Source of the DNA: Petrotoga sp. 9PWA.NaAc.5.4
GTDB taxonomy: Bacteria; Thermotogota; Thermotogae; Petrotogales; Petrotogaceae
Assembly (NCBI RefSeq): GCF_002895485.1
Contig: NZ_AZRK01000015.1
Location: 84,727-148,726, forward strand
Direction: 5' to 3'
Length of the DNA stretch: 64,000 nucleotides
Shown here: positions 27,672-36,644 of the stretch, piece by piece
How positions within the stretch are numbered: position 1 is the first letter of the stretch
How the letters are laid out: every line of letters starts with the position of its first letter
Made by a program: the position numbers and the translations under genes
The notes under the pieces: model-generated
What the model saw: the letters and a program-made list of their open reading frames with translations, nothing else
What the model was told of the DNA's origin: nothing
Database searches by the model: none

Positions 27672-27747
27672 GGTGGCTGTAGTTCAGCGGCAGAACGCCT
27701 GACTGTGACTCAGGATGTCGTGGGTTCAAACCCCACCAGCCACCCCA
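27672..27747 (+). tRNA. tRNA-His (anticodon GTG)
   Basis: Acceptor gtggctg/cagccac with the extra G-1 (27672) facing discriminator C73, the histidine identity pair. Anticodon stem cctga/tcagg, loop ctgtgac, encoded CCA. Confidence 0.97.
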
Positions 27748-27918
27748 TCTTCTTTATTATAAGGATTTAATAGGCTTAATATTAATTAAGAACCCCATAT
27801 TAAAATTTTAGAAACGATAAATTTCAGATAATAAGATTTCAGATACAAAGTAGCCACTATTTTATTAGAAGAGCAAGACATTTTTTGAAATATAAGTTTT
27901 ATAATTTCTAAAAACAAT

Positions 27919-27942
27919 AAACCTCACATATTAGTGAGGTTT
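27919..27942. terminator. Terminator between tRNA cluster and L,D-transpeptidase gene
   Basis: aaacctcac-atatta-gtgaggttt hairpin followed by ttttaattt on the + strand. It can also end the convergent minus-strand gene, though with a weaker T run. The 170 bp before it hold no gene. Confidence 0.75.
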
Positions 27943-27943
27943 T

Positions 27944-29137
27944 TTAATTTCCATAATATACATAAACTTCCGTACCTAAGGAAGCCATAAAGTCTATCTC
28001 TTCGACATCAAAATTAAACATCCTAATACAACCGTGAGAAATTCTTTTGCCTATCTCCCAAGGTTTTGTGGTCCCATGAATACCGTATTGTGGATTGGAA
28101 AGTTGTAACCATCTCGTTCCTATGCCGTTCATCATAGATCCGGGAGGTATGTATTCATCATACCAATATAAAGCAGGGTCTTTCTCTTTATAAGAAATCC
28201 TATAATAACCAGGTGGCGTATAGTCACTCATACCAACAGCCACAACATAGGTCTTTACTAAATTTTTATGAAAGTAAAGATACATCTTATTCTTTGATAA
28301 ATCTATTTCTAAATGTACTGGGCTCTCATAATACTCTACTTTACCTATTTGTAAAGGCTGGCCGGGATAGATTAAAGAAGGATCTTTTAAACCATTTATG
28401 TTTACTAGATCACCTGGTAAAACATTATAATCTCTCGCAATTTTATAAATACTTTCTCCTTTTTGAACAATATGATATCCATAAATTTCAGTTTTTTGCT
28501 GTGGTTTTAAAGTATTTTCAGTTATCACTATATCTTTTATTTTTAAAAAAACTATTTCATGTTCAAAATTTATGGCATACTTATTTTTAAAGTTAAATAT
28601 AACATTATAAACTCCTTCTTTAAGCGACCTCAAACTCCTTAAGAATTCGTCAGAACTTTCAAAAAAAATGTTGTTGACTCTTATACCCGTCAAAATCATA
28701 TCCTTAGGCTCATAATCTAAATAATATTCATAACCTAATTCTCCTAAGGAAGTCGTTATTTCTACTTTTATTTCGGGCGAAAAAACCTTCTTTTCTAAAA
28801 AATTATTGAAAAAATCAGAAATGTATTCACCCTTATTGGTGGTAGCCGAAACGGAAAATGACAAAAAATCTCTGTTGTATCCATTTAGATTTACATAAAA
28901 AAAGTATTCTTTTGGACTAAATTCATATATTGTTAGTTTTCTCCTGGTGCTACCATCATAAATATATACTTCCGGTTTACCCGATAATTCATAATAGCTT
29001 TCTAGATTTATTTTTACTGTTTTTTGTGATTGATCATATTCACTGAGGTAAAGGAAAAAATGGTTTTCAGAAAAAATTGTTATGGATATAATCACAAATA
29101 ATAACAGCGATATCCCTTTTAAAATTTTTCTCAACAT
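27944..29137 (-). CDS. Exported L,D-transpeptidase with LysM domain
   Basis: A 397-residue exported protein: signal segment at residues 5-22, a beta-rich region to about 220, a LysM peptidoglycan-binding domain at about 223-268 (YHIVQKGESIYKIARDYNV), and a C-terminal YkuD domain with the catalytic HGT and SHGCIRM motifs (cysteine near residue 368). It would form 3-3 cross-links in peptidoglycan or attach proteins to it. The ATG has a textbook aaggagga six bases upstream, which fixes the start 71 bp inside the end of coaBC, in another frame. Confidence 0.9.
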   Translation of the reverse strand: MLRKILKGISLLLFVIISITIFSENHFFLYLSEYDQSQKTVKINLESYYELSGKPEVYIYDGSTRRKLTIYEFSPKEYFFYVNLNGYNRDFLSFSVSATTNKGEYISDFFNNFLEKKVFSPEIKVEITTSLGELGYEYYLDYEPKDMILTGIRVNNIFFESSDEFLRSLRSLKEGVYNVIFNFKNKYAINFEHEIVFLKIKDIVITENTLKPQQKTEIYGYHIVQKGESIYKIARDYNVLPGDLVNINGLKDPSLIYPGQPLQIGKVEYYESPVHLEIDLSKNKMYLYFHKNLVKTYVVAVGMSDYTPPGYYRISYKEKDPALYWYDEYIPPGSMMNGIGTRWLQLSNPQYGIHGTTKPWEIGKRISHGCIRMFNFDVEEIDFMASLGTEVYVYYGN

Positions 29138-30269
29138 ATTGTTCCTCCTTAATAGAGAAAATAGTTACCTCATTTTCATCAGATTCAAAGCCTATTCCTG
29201 ATTTTGAAACATCATTTAATATTATCATATCAAGACCTTTCTCTGAAAGTTTCTTTTTTGCATTTTCTTTTGCATCATGAGTTTCAGCTGCAAAACCCAC
29301 TATTATTTGTCCTTCTTTTTTATTTGAACTTAACTTTTTTAAGATATCCGGGTTTTTTTCGAGTTCCAAAGTCTTTATTTGATCCTTTTTTATTTTTTGC
29401 TCTGAATAATTTTTTACTCTAAAATCACTGACAGCAGCTGTCATAATAATTATATTGTTATCGCTGCTTCTTGAAATCATGGCATATTCCATATCTTTAG
29501 CACTCTCAACACTTACAAACTCTTTTAAAAGTGAAGGAGGATTTAAATGAGTGGGACCTGACACAAGAGTCACTTGAGCACCTCTTGCCGCAAACTCTCG
29601 AGAAAGTTCGTAACCCATTTTACCACTAGATTTATTCGTTATATATCTTACCGGATCAATTTTTTCAATTGTTGGCCCCGCACTTATCAATACTTTTTTA
29701 TTTAAATAATCTTTCTTGGTAACTAAATATTCACAATACTCTAATATTTTTTGATTATCTGGATACCGACCTTTTCCAAATTCTCCATCTGCAAGATGCC
29801 CTTCTTCTGGTTCCAAAACAAACCATCCATCATTTTTTAATTGTGTTAGATTTCTTTGATTTACCGGATTTTCATACATTCTAAAATTCATAGTTGGAAC
29901 AATTAATTTGGAGGATTTAGAAAAAGCAACAGCTGTTGAAGAAAGTAAATCGTCTGCTATTCCATTGGCTATCTTTGCTATAATATTAGCAGTAGCTGGT
30001 GCAATTATAAACAAATCGGCCCAGGCTGATAATTCTGTATGAGGAATCCATCCATCTTTAACTGCAAAAGTTTGCTTGTAAACTTCACAGTTACCTACCG
30101 CAGAAAAAAGTTGGTCAGAGATCCATATATTTGCATTTTCAGTCATAATAATCTTTATATTAACATCAGTTTGCCTTAACTTTGACACTAAATCTATAGC
30201 TTTGTAAATTGCTACCCCACTGGATACTCCAAGTAAAACATTTTTCCCTTTCAAATATGGAAACCTCAT
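29067..30269 (-). CDS. coaBC: Bifunctional phosphopantothenoylcysteine decarboxylase/synthetase CoaBC
   Basis: A 400-residue fusion catalysing two steps of coenzyme A synthesis. The flavin-dependent CoaC half (1-170) has the active-site His77 in PHTELSAWAD and the substrate clamp PTMNFRMYENP. The CoaB half (from about 188) begins SAGPTIEKIDPVRYITN with NKSSGKMG. The CoaC loop that normally carries the catalytic cysteine (ACGD/ACGE in well-studied enzymes) reads LADGEFGKGR, with Asp161 instead. Its 3' end overlaps the L,D-transpeptidase gene by 71 bp. ATG after aggagata. Confidence 0.9.
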   Translation of the reverse strand: MRFPYLKGKNVLLGVSSGVAIYKAIDLVSKLRQTDVNIKIIMTENANIWISDQLFSAVGNCEVYKQTFAVKDGWIPHTELSAWADLFIIAPATANIIAKIANGIADDLLSSTAVAFSKSSKLIVPTMNFRMYENPVNQRNLTQLKNDGWFVLEPEEGHLADGEFGKGRYPDNQKILEYCEYLVTKKDYLNKKVLISAGPTIEKIDPVRYITNKSSGKMGYELSREFAARGAQVTLVSGPTHLNPPSLLKEFVSVESAKDMEYAMISRSSDNNIIIMTAAVSDFRVKNYSEQKIKKDQIKTLELEKNPDILKKLSSNKKEGQIIVGFAAETHDAKENAKKKLSEKGLDMIILNDVSKSGIGFESDENEVTIFSIKEEQYVEKNFKRDIAVIICDYIHNNFF

Positions 30270-30414
30270 AATATCTCCTTCTTAACCATTTTGTGTTATT
30301 TTAAAACTTATTTTTAAAAAGTTATCAGTTCTAAAGATTCTATATAATTTTAACCAATCGAAAAAATGAGACCCTCCTTGACCTATTATAACTTAAAACC
30401 CTATTTTGGCATGT

Positions 30415-31794
30415 TTAAAAAAGTCTTAATGCTCTATTTAATCTATTTAACGTTTCTTCTTTTCCCAATGTTTCCAAGGATTCATATAATCCAGGGGTAA
30501 CTAACCTTCCTAAGACAGCACCTCTTATTGCTTGAAAAATATTTTTTTTGGTAGTGGTATTTTGGTTAGAAATCTCTTTTAAAGTAACTTCTATATTTTT
30601 GAAATCAAATACTTCTACATTTGATAGTTTATTAATAGCTAAATTTATGACGTCTTTGAACCATTCTTTACTTGCGTATTTTTCAATGAATTCTTGTTCG
30701 TATTCAAAATCACTTCTAAAAAAATTTTTAGAAAATTCATATAGTTGTTTCAAAGTCTGAACCTTTTTTCTTGAAATTTCAACAACTTTTTTTACATAGG
30801 ATTTATCTGAGGTCTTCAAGTCAATTTTGGAATAATCAATCCATGCTTCAAAATCTTTTAATACTTTATCGATTGCATCATTCCTTAAATGAGCCTCATT
30901 TATCCATAGAAGCTTATTATAATCAAATACAGCGGGATTTTTTGAAACATTTTTAAGATCAAAATCTCTAATTTTTTCTCTATAGTCGAATACTTGTTCT
31001 TCAGCATTCCATCCTAATAAACTCAAATAATTTAACAACGCATTGGGAAGATATCCTTCTCTCCTGAAATACGTTATAGAAACTTCCCCGTGCCTTTTAG
31101 ACAAAGGTGTTCTATCTTCTCCAACGATTAATGGCAGATGAGCGAACTCAGGGATATCAAAAGAAAATGCTTTGTATAATAATATCTGTTTAGGAGTATT
31201 TGAAATGTGATCTTCTCCCCTTATAATGTGACTAATTTTCATTAGATAATCATCAATAACAACGGTAAAATTATATACAGGAATGCCATTTGATCTAACA
31301 ATGACAAAATCTTCTATATAATTTGTATCGAATTCTATAGGTCCTCTTATAAGATCGTTAAACGATAAGATATTATTTTTTTCTACTTTAAATTTTATAA
31401 CTATTGAATAATTTTTATTGTTTTTATATTTGTCTTCTAAAATATTATTTTCATATACTATATTTTCTTTATCATATACACAATAATATGCTTTATTTTC
31501 ATTCAATAACTGTTCCACATATTTTTTGTATATTTCAAGTCTCTCACTTTGTCGGTATGGACCATATTCCCCAGGACAATCTATGCTTTCATCGTAATCT
31601 AAGCCTGACCATTTCAACTCTTCTATTATTGCTTGTTCATATTCATTTTTAGATCTTTCTAAATCAGTATCTTCTATTCTTATGATGAATTTGCCACCAG
31701 TTTTCCTGGCAAAATACCAATTAAATAAAGCTGTTCTTAATCCTCCTACATGTAAATGTCCCGTTGGACTAGGCGCGAACCTTACTCTGACCAA
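30415..31794 (-). CDS. gltX: Glutamyl-tRNA synthetase
   Basis: A 459-residue class I synthetase charging tRNA-Glu. The HIGH-type motif is PSPTGHLHVGG at residue 8 and the KMSKS-type motif is LSKRHGE near 236. A typical bacterial GluRS length. Thermotogota often have two GltX paralogues and charge tRNA-Gln through Glu-tRNA(Gln); whether this copy discriminates cannot be told here. Overlaps the LOG-like gene by 13 bp, which suggests coupling. The 145-bp spacer before coaBC holds gagaccctccttgaccta, possibly a decayed repeat core. Confidence 0.93.
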   Translation of the reverse strand: MVRVRFAPSPTGHLHVGGLRTALFNWYFARKTGGKFIIRIEDTDLERSKNEYEQAIIEELKWSGLDYDESIDCPGEYGPYRQSERLEIYKKYVEQLLNENKAYYCVYDKENIVYENNILEDKYKNNKNYSIVIKFKVEKNNILSFNDLIRGPIEFDTNYIEDFVIVRSNGIPVYNFTVVIDDYLMKISHIIRGEDHISNTPKQILLYKAFSFDIPEFAHLPLIVGEDRTPLSKRHGEVSITYFRREGYLPNALLNYLSLLGWNAEEQVFDYREKIRDFDLKNVSKNPAVFDYNKLLWINEAHLRNDAIDKVLKDFEAWIDYSKIDLKTSDKSYVKKVVEISRKKVQTLKQLYEFSKNFFRSDFEYEQEFIEKYASKEWFKDVINLAINKLSNVEVFDFKNIEVTLKEISNQNTTTKKNIFQAIRGAVLGRLVTPGLYESLETLGKEETLNRLNRALRLF

Positions 31795-32333
31795 TTATTT
31801 TTCACCTCTGCTTCAACTTTTTTCAAAAGTTCTTCGAGCATCTCTATAGAAAAGACTTGTTTTATTTCAACTAATTTTCTATTATCTAAAAATTTATCTT
31901 CTATTAAAACATTAGTTATTCTGTCTGTCCAACCACCAGAATTTCTCATTAATAAAACAGGTTTTTTATAAGAATAAGCTCCGAGTATTTCTATTGCTGT
32001 TCCTATTTCCCCTCCTATGCTTATTACTATATCTACATTTTTTAACATTAAAAAAGATCTCATATTCAAATCTAAACCTGTTTTTAGTGAGATATCTAAA
32101 TAATTGTTACCTTCTTGCTCCCAAGGTAAAATACCGATAACTTTACCTCCATGGTTGTTAGCGGATTTAGAAACAAGCTGCATTATTCCATCTCTTCCAC
32201 CATTTATTAACAACCAACCATTTTTTGCTATAAGCTGCCCAATTTCATCACACATAGGGGTTAATGACTTTATAGGATCTTTAAAAATATTACCTGAATA
32301 TCCTATAACTCCAACATTCAAAATTTTCACCAA
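31782..32333 (-). CDS. LOG-family Rossmann protein (TIGR00725-like)
   Basis: A 183-residue Rossmann-fold protein. The motifs GGRDGIMQLVSKSANNHGG and SIGGEIGTAIE correspond to the family's GGRxGxM and PGGxGTxxE nucleotide-binding motifs. LOG relatives cleave nucleotide 5'-monophosphates to base and ribose 5-phosphate; the TIGR00725 branch is uncharacterised. Overlaps lptB by 7 bp and gltX by 13 bp in one transcript. Confidence 0.8.
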   Translation of the reverse strand: MVKILNVGVIGYSGNIFKDPIKSLTPMCDEIGQLIAKNGWLLINGGRDGIMQLVSKSANNHGGKVIGILPWEQEGNNYLDISLKTGLDLNMRSFLMLKNVDIVISIGGEIGTAIEILGAYSYKKPVLLMRNSGGWTDRITNVLIEDKFLDNRKLVEIKQVFSIEMLEELLKKVEAEVKNNWSE

Positions 32334-33037
32334 CCTAAATAGTTTTCTTTCACTTTTTTATCGTTTAAAACTTCGTTGGGGGTACCGTTAGCTATTACTG
32401 CCCCTTTATGCAAGACATATAATTCATCAACTACCTCCACAATTTCATCAACGCTATGGTCAGTAACGATTATTGATATATTATTTTTAGCGAGTTTACG
32501 AATTATTTGTTGAATATCTTTAACTGTAATTGGATCTATTCCAACAAAAGGTTCGTCTAAAAGAATTACTTTTGGATCGGTTATTAGTGTCCTTGCAAAT
32601 TCTAATTTCCTTTTTTCTCCACCTGAAAGCGAATACGCATATTGACGCTCTAAACTTTCCAAACCGAATTCACTCATTATTTCAGAGATTTTCTGATCGG
32701 CATTGGAAATTTTTAGTAAATCTGATATCATTTTAAGGTTGTCTCTTACAGTTAAATTTCTAAAGACGGAAGGCTCTTGTGGCAAATATGCCAAGCCATT
32801 TTGTGCCCTTTTATGTATGGGAAGGTATGTAATATCCTTACCATTAAGACTTATGGTTCCAGAATTTGGAACCACCAATCCTAATATTATTTTAAATAAA
32901 GTAGTTTTACCAGCTCCATTTGGGCCTAATAATCCTGTTACACAGCTTTCTTTAGATTGAAAAGATACATTCTCCAGAACTATTTTTCTACCATATTTTT
33001 TACTAATTTGTCTACATTCCACTACGTTTTTTATCAT
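32327..33037 (-). CDS. LptB-like ABC transporter ATP-binding protein
   Basis: A 236-residue ATPase with Walker A GPNGAGKT near 37, Q-loop LPQEPSVF, signature SLSGGEKRK near 138, Walker B LLDEPFVGID and switch DHS. Sequence and size match LptB, which powers lipopolysaccharide export. Its neighbour is an OmpH/Skp-like gene (17 bp upstream), supporting an envelope role. Thermotogota are generally thought to lack classical lipopolysaccharide, so the cargo is unknown. LptF/G-like permeases are not in this window. Confidence 0.82.
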   Translation of the reverse strand: MIKNVVECRQISKKYGRKIVLENVSFQSKESCVTGLLGPNGAGKTTLFKIILGLVVPNSGTISLNGKDITYLPIHKRAQNGLAYLPQEPSVFRNLTVRDNLKMISDLLKISNADQKISEIMSEFGLESLERQYAYSLSGGEKRKLEFARTLITDPKVILLDEPFVGIDPITVKDIQQIIRKLAKNNISIIVTDHSVDEIVEVVDELYVLHKGAVIANGTPNEVLNDKKVKENYLGW

Positions 33038-33053
33038 AAATTATCATAAATAT

Positions 33054-33539
33054 TTATTTTTTATTGATATATTCAATAATTTTATCTGTTAGATCTATTT
33101 CTGGCTTAAAATACAAAACTGCATTTTCATTTAAAATTAAATCATATTGATTTTCTTTAGCGTACTGTGATATTTTAAAGAGAACTTCTGAAGCTATAGA
33201 ATCAATTTTCCTTTGATACTCAGATTGTAAATCTTGTTGATACTGATTAATTCGTTGCTGCGTTCTTAAATAATTTTGTTGAAGTACCTCTTGAGAAGCA
33301 CCTGACCTTTGAAGTTGGTTAAGTTCTTCTTGTAGTTCATTTATCTTACTCTGGTAATATTGCAAATCAAGTTGATATAAAGATTCTAAATCTTTCCACT
33401 TATAATAACTTTCTACGGTTTTCGAAAAATTAACATACCCAATTTTTAAATTTTGAGTAGTTTGAGAGAAGACTATAGAAAAACCCAAAACAAAAAACAT
33501 TAACGAAACCAAAACCTTTTTTGAAATTTTAGAATACAT
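33054..33539 (-). CDS. OmpH/Skp-like periplasmic chaperone
   Basis: A 161-residue exported protein: signal peptide to about residue 25 (VSLMFFVLGFSIVFS), a short beta strand NLKIGYVNFSKTV, a long Gln/Glu/Leu coiled coil (about 55-125) and a closing IASEVLFKISQYAKENQYDLILNE region. This is the Skp/OmpH pattern of a tentacled holdase for outer-membrane proteins. It fits the toga outer membrane. ATG after ggaggtgtaaatt. Confidence 0.87.
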   Translation of the reverse strand: MYSKISKKVLVSLMFFVLGFSIVFSQTTQNLKIGYVNFSKTVESYYKWKDLESLYQLDLQYYQSKINELQEELNQLQRSGASQEVLQQNYLRTQQRINQYQQDLQSEYQRKIDSIASEVLFKISQYAKENQYDLILNENAVLYFKPEIDLTDKIIEYINKK

Positions 33540-33561
33540 AATTTACACCTCCACATAATTT

Positions 33562-34281
33562 TCAGACTATATTTTTATTCTTTTTTATTTCAAAAAGAAT
33601 TATGCCTGCACTAACAGAAACATTTAAAGATTCTACATTATTTAACATTGGAATACTAATCAATTCATCACAGTGATTTTTTACATTTTTTCTAATACCT
33701 TCTCCTTCGTTACCAAAAACAATGCAAACACTTCCTGAATAATCTATTTGATAGTAAGGTTTTCCTAAGGAATCAGCCCCATATACCCAAACATTTTTCT
33801 TTTTTAATATTTCTATAGTACGAGAAATATTAGTTACTTTGATTATAGGGATTTTAAATATTTGCCCTGCCGAGGCTTTTACAACTATTGGTGTGACATC
33901 TACTGCATTATCCTTAGGAATAATTATAGCGTCAACACCGGCTGCAACAGAAGATCTTACAATTGCACCAAAATTATGAGGATCGTGTATCTGATCCAAT
34001 ATTACTACAAAAAGTTCCTTTTTAGAATCTAAAATTTCTACGTTACTATAATTAAATTCTTCACCAATATCAATTACTACACCTTGATGCTTATTTGTAA
34101 AAACCATTTTCTCCAAAGCTTCATTTGAAGTGAAACTAAACGAATAGCCCAAGCTTTCAACAAAATCAATTAGTTCAGACAATTTTCCTCTTTCTGCTTT
34201 AGAATTACTAAAAAAGATATGCTTTAGGGGATAACCCGAGTTGATTATTTCTTTTAGAGTGTTTTTTCCATAAACATACAA
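33562..34281 (-). CDS. rlmB: TrmH/RlmB-family rRNA 2'-O-methyltransferase
   Basis: A 239-residue SPOUT methyltransferase. An N-terminal L30e-like substrate domain (YGKNTLKEII...) is followed by the knotted domain with motif 1 HDPHNFGAIVRSS (about 116), motif 2 IVFGNEGEGI (about 197) and motif 3 IPMLNNVESLNVSVSAGI (about 216). RlmB methylates G2251 of 23S rRNA; the exact site here is inferred. Overlaps mrnC by 28 bp, a pairing also seen in Firmicutes. Confidence 0.9.
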   Translation of the reverse strand: MYVYGKNTLKEIINSGYPLKHIFFSNSKAERGKLSELIDFVESLGYSFSFTSNEALEKMVFTNKHQGVVIDIGEEFNYSNVEILDSKKELFVVILDQIHDPHNFGAIVRSSVAAGVDAIIIPKDNAVDVTPIVVKASAGQIFKIPIIKVTNISRTIEILKKKNVWVYGADSLGKPYYQIDYSGSVCIVFGNEGEGIRKNVKNHCDELISIPMLNNVESLNVSVSAGIILFEIKKNKNIV

Positions 34282-34673
34282 CTATCTATCACTCCCAAAA
34301 GCTCCTGTATTCTTCGGTAATTTTTAGTCAAAAATAAATATCCTATTACAGCCTCAAAACCTGTAGATTTCCTATACTCATAATCATTCCCACGTTTTTT
34401 TGCTCCTTGAGAGTTAACTGCACGCTTATAATACTGTTTCTCAATTTCATTAAAACTATCATATATTAAGTCTATGAACTTTGAATGAGCTTGCGCACTC
34501 AAAAACTTTTTTGAATTTTCAAACATGTTTCCTACTTTATTTCTACCGTCCCCGAATAACTTAACTTTATATATTAAACCAATAACAGCATCTCCTATAT
34601 AAGAAAAATTCTCAATGGGAATTTCTCTTAAATCTGAAATTTGAAAATTAAAAATCTGATCAACTTCTTTCAT
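34254..34673 (-). CDS. mrnC: Mini-ribonuclease III
   Basis: A 139-residue RNase III catalytic domain without a double-stranded RNA-binding domain, as in Mini-III, which trims 23S rRNA ends. The signature appears as SYIGDAVIGLIYKVKLF (about 25-41), the KRG stretch around GAKKRGNDYEYRKSTG, and FEAVIGYLFLT with the second acidic site. Overlaps rlmB downstream by 28 bp and the glycosyltransferase upstream by 4 bp. Confidence 0.9.
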   Translation of the reverse strand: MKEVDQIFNFQISDLREIPIENFSYIGDAVIGLIYKVKLFGDGRNKVGNMFENSKKFLSAQAHSKFIDLIYDSFNEIEKQYYKRAVNSQGAKKRGNDYEYRKSTGFEAVIGYLFLTKNYRRIQELLGVIDSCMFMEKTL

Positions 34674-35827
34674 ACCTCTATTATCTCCTTTTGATACAAA
34701 TCTAAAATTTTATCAACACATTTTTCTATAGAATAATTCTTAGAAACAAATTCTTTTGTCTTTTTTCTCAAATCTTTATATAAAGAAGAATCTTTTATTA
34801 ATCTTATTATAGCATCTGCAAAATCATCTTCTTTTAACTCTTTTAACATTATACCACCTGTATCCTTTTGAGATAGTATATCATAAACTCCTAATTTCCC
34901 CAAAGCGATTACAGGTGTACCTGCCGCCATTGATTCCAAAATTACCAAGCCTTGTGTTTCGGTATAAGAAGCAAAAATAAAAAGATAAGCCTGTTTATAT
35001 GCATCAATTACCTTTTCTCGAGGTTGAGCATCTGTAAAAATAACATAATCCTGAATGTTCAGTTTCTTAGTTAACTCTTGCAAATTTTCTTTTTCAGGAC
35101 CTCCTCCAACAATTACAAATTTCACATCTTTTTCTTGAATTAAAACTTTATTAAAAACTTTAATCAAAAAATCTATATTCTTCTCTTTTGCCAATCTCCC
35201 AACAAACAATAATATTTTATCTTCTTCTTTTATTTGTTTATATTCTTTTCTTAAATCCCATACTGTTATTTTATTAAAAGACTCTATATCTATCCCCGTT
35301 GGTATAACTTCAATATGAGAAGGAGGAACTCCATAGTTCACAAGAGTTTGTTTAATATTAGGCGTAGGAGCTATTACTTTATCTAATTTTACACACCAAT
35401 TTTTTATAAGTCTCTGCATAAATTCCGGCTTAGGTCTTACCAAAGGTGGAAGATAATGTAAGTAATATTCATACATAGTATGATGCGTTCCTATATGTTT
35501 TAAATCTAACATCTTTGAAACTATTCGTGCAAGAATTCCCATAGAAAATGGATCATGAGAATGAATGATATCTAAATCTAATTCCTTTACTTTAAACAAA
35601 TCCAATGAAAACGGGAACGCAACTCTTTGTTCTTTTTCAAAAAAAAGTTTAACAGCTGGGAATTCAAAAACGTTTTTTTCTTCTCTATTATAGTCCGAAT
35701 CATATTTAGGAACAAACAAATATACATTGTTACCTCTTTTTTCCATTTCATCCTTGTATAATCTTAAGGCCGTAGCCACGCCATTTCTTTGCGGAACGTA
35801 TGTATCTGAAAACATTCCTATATTCAT
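34670..35827 (-). CDS. GT4 glycosyltransferase (diacylglycerol glucosyltransferase-like)
   Basis: A 385-residue family 4 glycosyltransferase. The N-domain MNIGMFSDTYVPQRNGVATA and HSHDPFSMGIL resemble processive or monoglucosyl-diacylglycerol synthases; the C-domain has FVGRLAKEKNI, GGGPEKE and the nucleotide-sugar motif ETQGLVILESMAAGTPVIA. Glycolipid synthesis at the cytoplasmic membrane is the best guess; other acceptors are possible. First gene of the run toward rlmB. ATG after aaggagga, downstream of a promoter-like repeat module. Confidence 0.82.
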   Translation of the reverse strand: MNIGMFSDTYVPQRNGVATALRLYKDEMEKRGNNVYLFVPKYDSDYNREEKNVFEFPAVKLFFEKEQRVAFPFSLDLFKVKELDLDIIHSHDPFSMGILARIVSKMLDLKHIGTHHTMYEYYLHYLPPLVRPKPEFMQRLIKNWCVKLDKVIAPTPNIKQTLVNYGVPPSHIEVIPTGIDIESFNKITVWDLRKEYKQIKEEDKILLFVGRLAKEKNIDFLIKVFNKVLIQEKDVKFVIVGGGPEKENLQELTKKLNIQDYVIFTDAQPREKVIDAYKQAYLFIFASYTETQGLVILESMAAGTPVIALGKLGVYDILSQKDTGGIMLKELKEDDFADAIIRLIKDSSLYKDLRKKTKEFVSKNYSIEKCVDKILDLYQKEIIEV

Positions 35828-35834
35828 TTTTTCC

Positions 35835-35940
35835 TCCTTAAACTCTATATTTTAATCACTTTAAAAATCTTAAAAAGCTTTTTTCATGTATATTTTATCG
35901 TTGAATTTTTATAAAATACCTCTATAACTCTAATCCTTAC
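35835..35940 (-). promoter_or_regulatory. Promoter-like terminal repeat module before the glycosyltransferase
   Basis: On the minus strand TTATAA (35914-35909), 16-bp spacer, TATACA (35892-35887), then agatttttaaagtga near the gene. Same module as upstream of the 5'-nucleotidase gene. Confidence 0.55.
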
Positions 35941-36310
35941 TAACTATGAATCCATTTAACTTCTTTGCTACGTGTAACTAAAGGGGGAGAGGGCTCCGCC
36001 CTGGACCCATTTTAAATTCAAAAGCTTATTTTCAGAAAATTCTTATTCCTAAAATCTCTATCTAATCCTTACTAACTACAATTTTTTAACTTCGTCGGTA
36101 CTTGTAGGCAAAAAGGGAGAAAAGGGCTCCACTCTGAACCTACTATAAATTCAAAAGCTTATTTTTTATAAAATATCTCCATAATTATAATACTTACTAA
36201 ACACCTATTTCTTTAACTTGGTCTATATTTCAAGTCGAGAATATCTCACAGCATGCGTTAGAGGAATTCATCCTTGTAAAAAGAGACTTGAGTTTGACTC
36301 CGAACCTGTT
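35941..36310 (-). repeat. Series of repeat units decaying with distance from the gene
   Basis: One good core at 35991-36008, a diverged one at 36124-36141 (ggctccactctgaacct) and a barely recognisable third near 36280-36313 (cttgagtttgactccgaacct). Minus orientation. Divergence increases away from the glycosyltransferase gene. Confidence 0.8.
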
Positions 36311-36644
36311 ACAAATTAAAATATTAATCTCTGAAATTATCATTCATACAGTCAACTTGAAGATAAACCAAATTAGTTGTATCTACATTGTTAGAAATAA
36401 AAACTGAAAATTTGAGGCATACTTTAATTTAATCGTGATAAGAACGTATTATACGCACATCTTATTAAAAAATATAGATAATCATAGTATAATTATAACA
36501 AAAAAAATGATGATTTATAAGGATTTTTCATACTAAGATGTTATAATGAATTTGCATTTGTCTTGCTTTTATTTTAGAACCTTTAAAAATGGATCTTTGA
36601 ATTTATAAAGTAAGTATATTTTAGTTTAGTTGGAGGTGCTTTTT
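36311..36644 (+). promoter_or_regulatory. Upstream region of mutL
   Basis: About 330 bp of A/T-rich sequence without a gene. Two tataat-like boxes occur on the + strand (about 36488-36493 and 36541-36546), and attttagaacctttaaaaatgg near 36572 resembles the tail of the promoter-like module. Exact promoter uncertain. Confidence 0.35.

Noticed and set aside
27410..27729. Open frames across the tRNA cluster on both strands
   Set aside because: They are translations of four well-formed tRNA genes.
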